Of a DNA stretch of 26,953 nucleotides, positions 24,255 to 26,953 are shown in pieces (positions within the stretch are counted from its first letter, which is position 1; each line of letters begins with the position of its first letter). Source of the stretch: CAYYMH01 sp964472785 (GTDB lineage: Bacteria; Zhuqueibacterota; Zhuqueibacteria; Thermofontimicrobiales; Thermofontimicrobiaceae); NCBI GenBank assembly GCA_964472785.1, contig CAYYMH010000056.1:1-26953 (forward strand), given 5' to 3'. A program made the translations under genes and the position numbers. Under the pieces are notes generated by a model. The model worked only from the letters and a program-made list of their open reading frames with translations, did not search any database and was not told the DNA's origin.

Positions 24255-25931
24255 CTATTTTAACAGAAAAACTTTTCGAACAATGTCTTGACCGTGTGCT
24301 GATCTCATTCGACAGAAATAAACACCGGAAGTAACTGACCATCCACTATTATCCCTTCCATCCCACTGTATTTCGTGCGAGCCGGCAATTTTTTGACTTT
24401 GCACTAACGTTTTCACTTTTTCACCCTGAATGTTGTAAATTGCTAAATTGACATGACTGCCGGTCAGAAGATAATAGCGAATTGTCGTCGAGTTATTAAA
24501 CGGATTGGGATAGTTGTCGAGCATCCGATATTTTTCCGGAGCTGAAAGACAATTTTTATAATTTACAGAAGTATCCACCGAGTCAAGTAAAACCGGCACC
24601 ATGACTGAATCCAGATCACCCGACCAGTTATCGGAATACACCCGGTCTGCCATTTCCGCGACTGAAGCGAGCCACACATCATAGCGGACGCGATAATCTG
24701 CCGGAAAACCCCAATCCTCGATGTAATTCCAGTCCAGCGGCGCCCTGTTTGCCAGATTATCGGGAAATACCTGCCCATAGCCGGGATCGATAGATTGAAC
24801 ATAGGCGCGATCCGGGTTCTTGCGCACCCAGAGATTCCCGGTTTCAAAAAATCCATCCCACGCCTGTCGAATGTGCGGTTTTGTCCGAGCCGCCTGAACG
24901 TGATCATAGCGGGAAAACACCAGCATCACTTTCAGATTGGGCAGTTTTGTGGCAATGTCCGGGTAATTATTCACAGTGATTCGATAGTGCCAAAAGGTAT
25001 CCACCTCTGCCGGCGAGCCGATCGACTCGGGCCAATTCTCCTCTGTCAACGCGCCATTGTCGAGCAGGGCACGCGTGAGCGCCCTTGAGTAATATCGTTT
25101 CCCGTTGACTTGCGGCGTTTTGTCGTGTCCCAAAATGTGTTCCGGCAGTGAATCGTTGGCAGCAAAATAGGGTCTCCCGACCGGCTCGCCTTCGGGGTGG
25201 TACCAGCATACTGTGGAATAATCCACAATCACCGTATCAGGCAAATAAATGTCTTCCCGAAAAAAGGGATTGGTCACCCGATTTTCTGCCGACGGATTTC
25301 CATCGAAATAGCCTAACTCCAGCGGATACATTTCGTCCCGGGTCGGATTTTCCCTGCCGATGAAATATTTGACTGTGGGAATCTCCTCGCCAAAGTACGC
25401 CATCACATTGGTTCCCACCACGCCGGCGTGCGAGGAAGCAAATAATCCGACATTGTCCAGCAACAGTGGCATCGAAGAAAGTCCGCTAATGTAGGTGCCA
25501 TTTTCATCCGGGATCAGCCCTGAACTGAAGCGAATCACATCTTTCAATGCACGCAACGAAACCGGTCCGCCGTAATCATACGTTCCGTCACTCTGCATTC
25601 CCGTTTCCGCATCAATGCGCCCGGGCCAAAGGTAAGAAATCGTCACCGCTCCAATGCGCTTGGTATCGTTGACGCGGTGAAATTCATTATAATGAACAAA
25701 CCAGGTTCCGACTTCGACAACAATGGGCGCGCCCTCCGAATAACGCGGTCTTTCGGGAAATTCGATCCTTACCGCAATCCGGCCGATGCCTTCTGAATTG
25801 ACATAGGTATAAACCGTGTCTGCTGATTGAGTTGCGTTTGAGTAGTTCTGAGCATAAATATTACAAATTGAAACTGTGAGAAAAATTAATACTGTAATAA
25901 ACACACTGCTGATGCGACTTACTGTGGTCAT
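24255..25931 (-). CDS. Secreted alpha/beta-hydrolase-like protein with C-terminal sorting domain
   Basis: A signal peptide (residues 1-28, ending IYAQ) is followed by a body with features of an alpha/beta hydrolase: FASSHAGVVG around residue 167 as possible nucleophile elbow, VFSRYDHVQA as possible acid loop and KPHIRQAWDGF as possible His. This triad is my inference. The last 75 or so residues are a clear T9SS type A/FlgD-like tail: NYPNPFNNSTTIRYYL, VNLAIYNIQGEKVKTL, IQWDGRDNSG, SGVYFCRM, KVFLLK. Such tails direct proteins to the type IX secretion apparatus. Substrate unknown. AGAGGTGG precedes the ATG. Confidence 0.8.
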   Translation of the reverse strand: MTTVSRISSVFITVLIFLTVSICNIYAQNYSNATQSADTVYTYVNSEGIGRIAVRIEFPERPRYSEGAPIVVEVGTWFVHYNEFHRVNDTKRIGAVTISYLWPGRIDAETGMQSDGTYDYGGPVSLRALKDVIRFSSGLIPDENGTYISGLSSMPLLLDNVGLFASSHAGVVGTNVMAYFGEEIPTVKYFIGRENPTRDEMYPLELGYFDGNPSAENRVTNPFFREDIYLPDTVIVDYSTVCWYHPEGEPVGRPYFAANDSLPEHILGHDKTPQVNGKRYYSRALTRALLDNGALTEENWPESIGSPAEVDTFWHYRITVNNYPDIATKLPNLKVMLVFSRYDHVQAARTKPHIRQAWDGFFETGNLWVRKNPDRAYVQSIDPGYGQVFPDNLANRAPLDWNYIEDWGFPADYRVRYDVWLASVAEMADRVYSDNWSGDLDSVMVPVLLDSVDTSVNYKNCLSAPEKYRMLDNYPNPFNNSTTIRYYLLTGSHVNLAIYNIQGEKVKTLVQSQKIAGSHEIQWDGRDNSGWSVTSGVYFCRMRSAHGQDIVRKVFLLK

Positions 25932-26489
25932 TTTTCCACCTCTTTTTTGATTTACTAAATTATAGTTAACAACAATGAATTTTGAAACTTATCGAAGACA
26001 AAGCACTCTTTCAATTTCGTGTTTTTTAAATACCCTTTATTAAAAAAAAATCTTCTTTCGATTTTCGGACATTTAAAAATTACAAGAAACATGCCAATGA
26101 AATTATTACACGTGTAATTTGTTGAAAGACTGTAAGTTATAATTTTGCGAGCGTATTCGCTGGAATCAAATTTTGGGGCTATTGTACTTTTAAGTACGAA
26201 GCGTGAACCAAAGGGTACGAGTTGGTGAAGTGGTTAATTCGTTAATTGAGTTAATTGGTAGAATCGTTAATTGGTTAATTTTTTGATTCTTTAATTGTGT
26301 ACATGATTAAAGAAAAGATTAGCCTTTTGCCGATACAATTCATAATGAATAAAACCCAAAGAAAATGACACATCAAATAAATCATTTTTTATTCAATGAT
26401 TAGTTAAATCGTTCCAAATTCCAGTTGATTTTGATTGAAAAATTACTTATTATATTTATTAGTAACATTCATTTAAAGGTATAACCATT
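25932..26489. other. Intergenic region with palindrome and simple repeats
   Basis: This 558-bp gap holds no recognisable gene. It contains a perfect 14-bp palindrome ATTACACGTGTAAT (26105-26118), a smaller one GTACTTTTAAGTAC at about 26190, and a low-complexity run of GTTAATTGG words (26231-26295). It must hold the promoters of the genes on both sides, but I see no convincing box pair. Confidence 0.4.
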
Positions 26490-26663
26490 ATGAATGAAAA
26501 AGAAAAACTAAAAAAAATGATCGATGATTTACCGGACGATCAGTTACAATTTATCGATCAAGTTTTAAAAACTTTATTAAACCAAAAAAATATTCTCCCA
26601 CCAAAAGGTGACCTGGGTCTTAAAAAAACATTGAATAGAGAAGAAATCTATGACGACATCTGA
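26490..26663 (+). CDS. Putative solitary antitoxin-like mini-protein
   Basis: This 57-residue frame is preceded by AAAGGT at a 9-nt spacing. The sequence has an N-terminal amphipathic helix (LKKMIDDLPDDQLQFIDQVL), a proline-containing linker (ILPPKGDLGLKK) and the ending NREEIYDDI. This layout resembles small antitoxins of type II toxin-antitoxin pairs, where a PIN or RelE-type toxin normally overlaps the stop. Here tandem repeats begin right after the TGA and no toxin is present, so it may be an orphan or a remnant. Family assignment is tentative. Confidence 0.5.
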   Translation: MNEKEKLKKMIDDLPDDQLQFIDQVLKTLLNQKNILPPKGDLGLKKTLNREEIYDDI

Positions 26664-26953
26664 TAGCACGCAGATGACACAGATTACACTGATTGTCACT
26701 GATTTCTTACCGCGTATATCCGCGTCATCAGTTGTTATCCGTGTTCTATCTTTAGCACACAGATGACACAGATTACACTGATTGTCACTGATTTCTTACC
26801 GCGTATATCCGCGTCATCAGTGTTATCCGTGTTCTTTCTTTAGTACGCGGATGACACGGATTACACTAATTTTCACAGCATATTTTCCGTGCATATCTGC
26901 GTCATCAGTGTTATCCGTGTTCTATTTCTCTATCGCACATAGATGACACTGAT
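26664..26953. repeat. Tandem array of ~89-bp palindromic units, running off the window
   Basis: Three complete copies and the start of a fourth begin near 26666, 26755, 26843 and 26934 (spacings about 88-92 bp). Each copy opens GCACGCAGATGACACAGATT or a close variant and closes ATCCGCGTCATCAG...TTATCCGTGTTCT, so each is itself an imperfect inverted repeat. Copies one and two are nearly identical over about 70 bp; copy three is more diverged. No coding frame is conserved. It is a multiplied version of the CACAGAT-type intergenic repeats elsewhere in the window. Confidence 0.8.

Noticed and set aside
26664..26953. Possible CRISPR array
   Set aside because: The units are ~89 bp, contiguous and individually palindromic, with no short repeats separated by unique spacers, and no cas genes are nearby.

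Overview
The window (about 27 kb, AT-rich) looks like a chromosomal piece of a Gram-negative member of the FCB group, most like candidate phylum KSB1 or Calditrichota. The grounds are a protein with an NYPNPFN-type C-terminal sorting domain (24255-25931), remains of a second such tail (134-395), lipobox and Tat export signals, a PreP-like M16C protease and dispersed 'ACACAGAT'-type palindromic repeats. The taxonomy is inference. No rRNA or tRNA gene, CRISPR array or full insertion sequence was seen.

Left part (1-6310, minus strand). After a truncated gene start at the edge lies a decayed stretch: a dead sorting-domain tail, four consecutive hairpins, and a ferredoxin-adenylate cyclase pseudogene. 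Next come a DUF2892 membrane protein, a Cu/Zn superoxide dismutase lipoprotein, a PRPP synthetase and a DJ-1/PfpI protein. Then three gene fragments are packed into about 630 bp: the C-terminus of OsmC, the C-terminus of Fpg, and the N-terminus of a diadenylate cyclase. An intact DHH-DHHA1 phosphoesterase and a YiiX-like cysteine hydrolase follow.

Middle (6388-11543, minus strand). This looks like a sigma-54-controlled group. An NtrC-type activator with a degenerate receiver lies upstream of a strong -24/-12 promoter. The promoter drives a degenerate receiver protein, a four-helix membrane protein, a coiled-coil protein and a double PRC-barrel protein. A site-2-type protease with CBS domains follows, but a 218-bp non-coding element with a 9-bp target duplication now separates it from the PRC gene. 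Removing the element would leave the two genes about 33 bp apart.

Right part (11601-26953). Here are a secreted M16C zinc peptidase, a membrane-anchored SRPBCC-GyrI protein and, on the plus strand, a YihY/BrkB membrane protein and a cytoplasmic GH2 beta-mannosidase. Then a compact minus-strand operon encodes DUF362, the AmmeMemoRadiSam radical SAM enzyme and a Memo-AMMECR1 fusion. All three carry export signals (two Tat-like, one lipobox), so the whole module appears to work outside the cytoplasm. A secreted alpha/beta-hydrolase-like protein with a sorting domain, a solitary antitoxin-like mini-gene and an ~89-bp tandem palindromic repeat array close the window.
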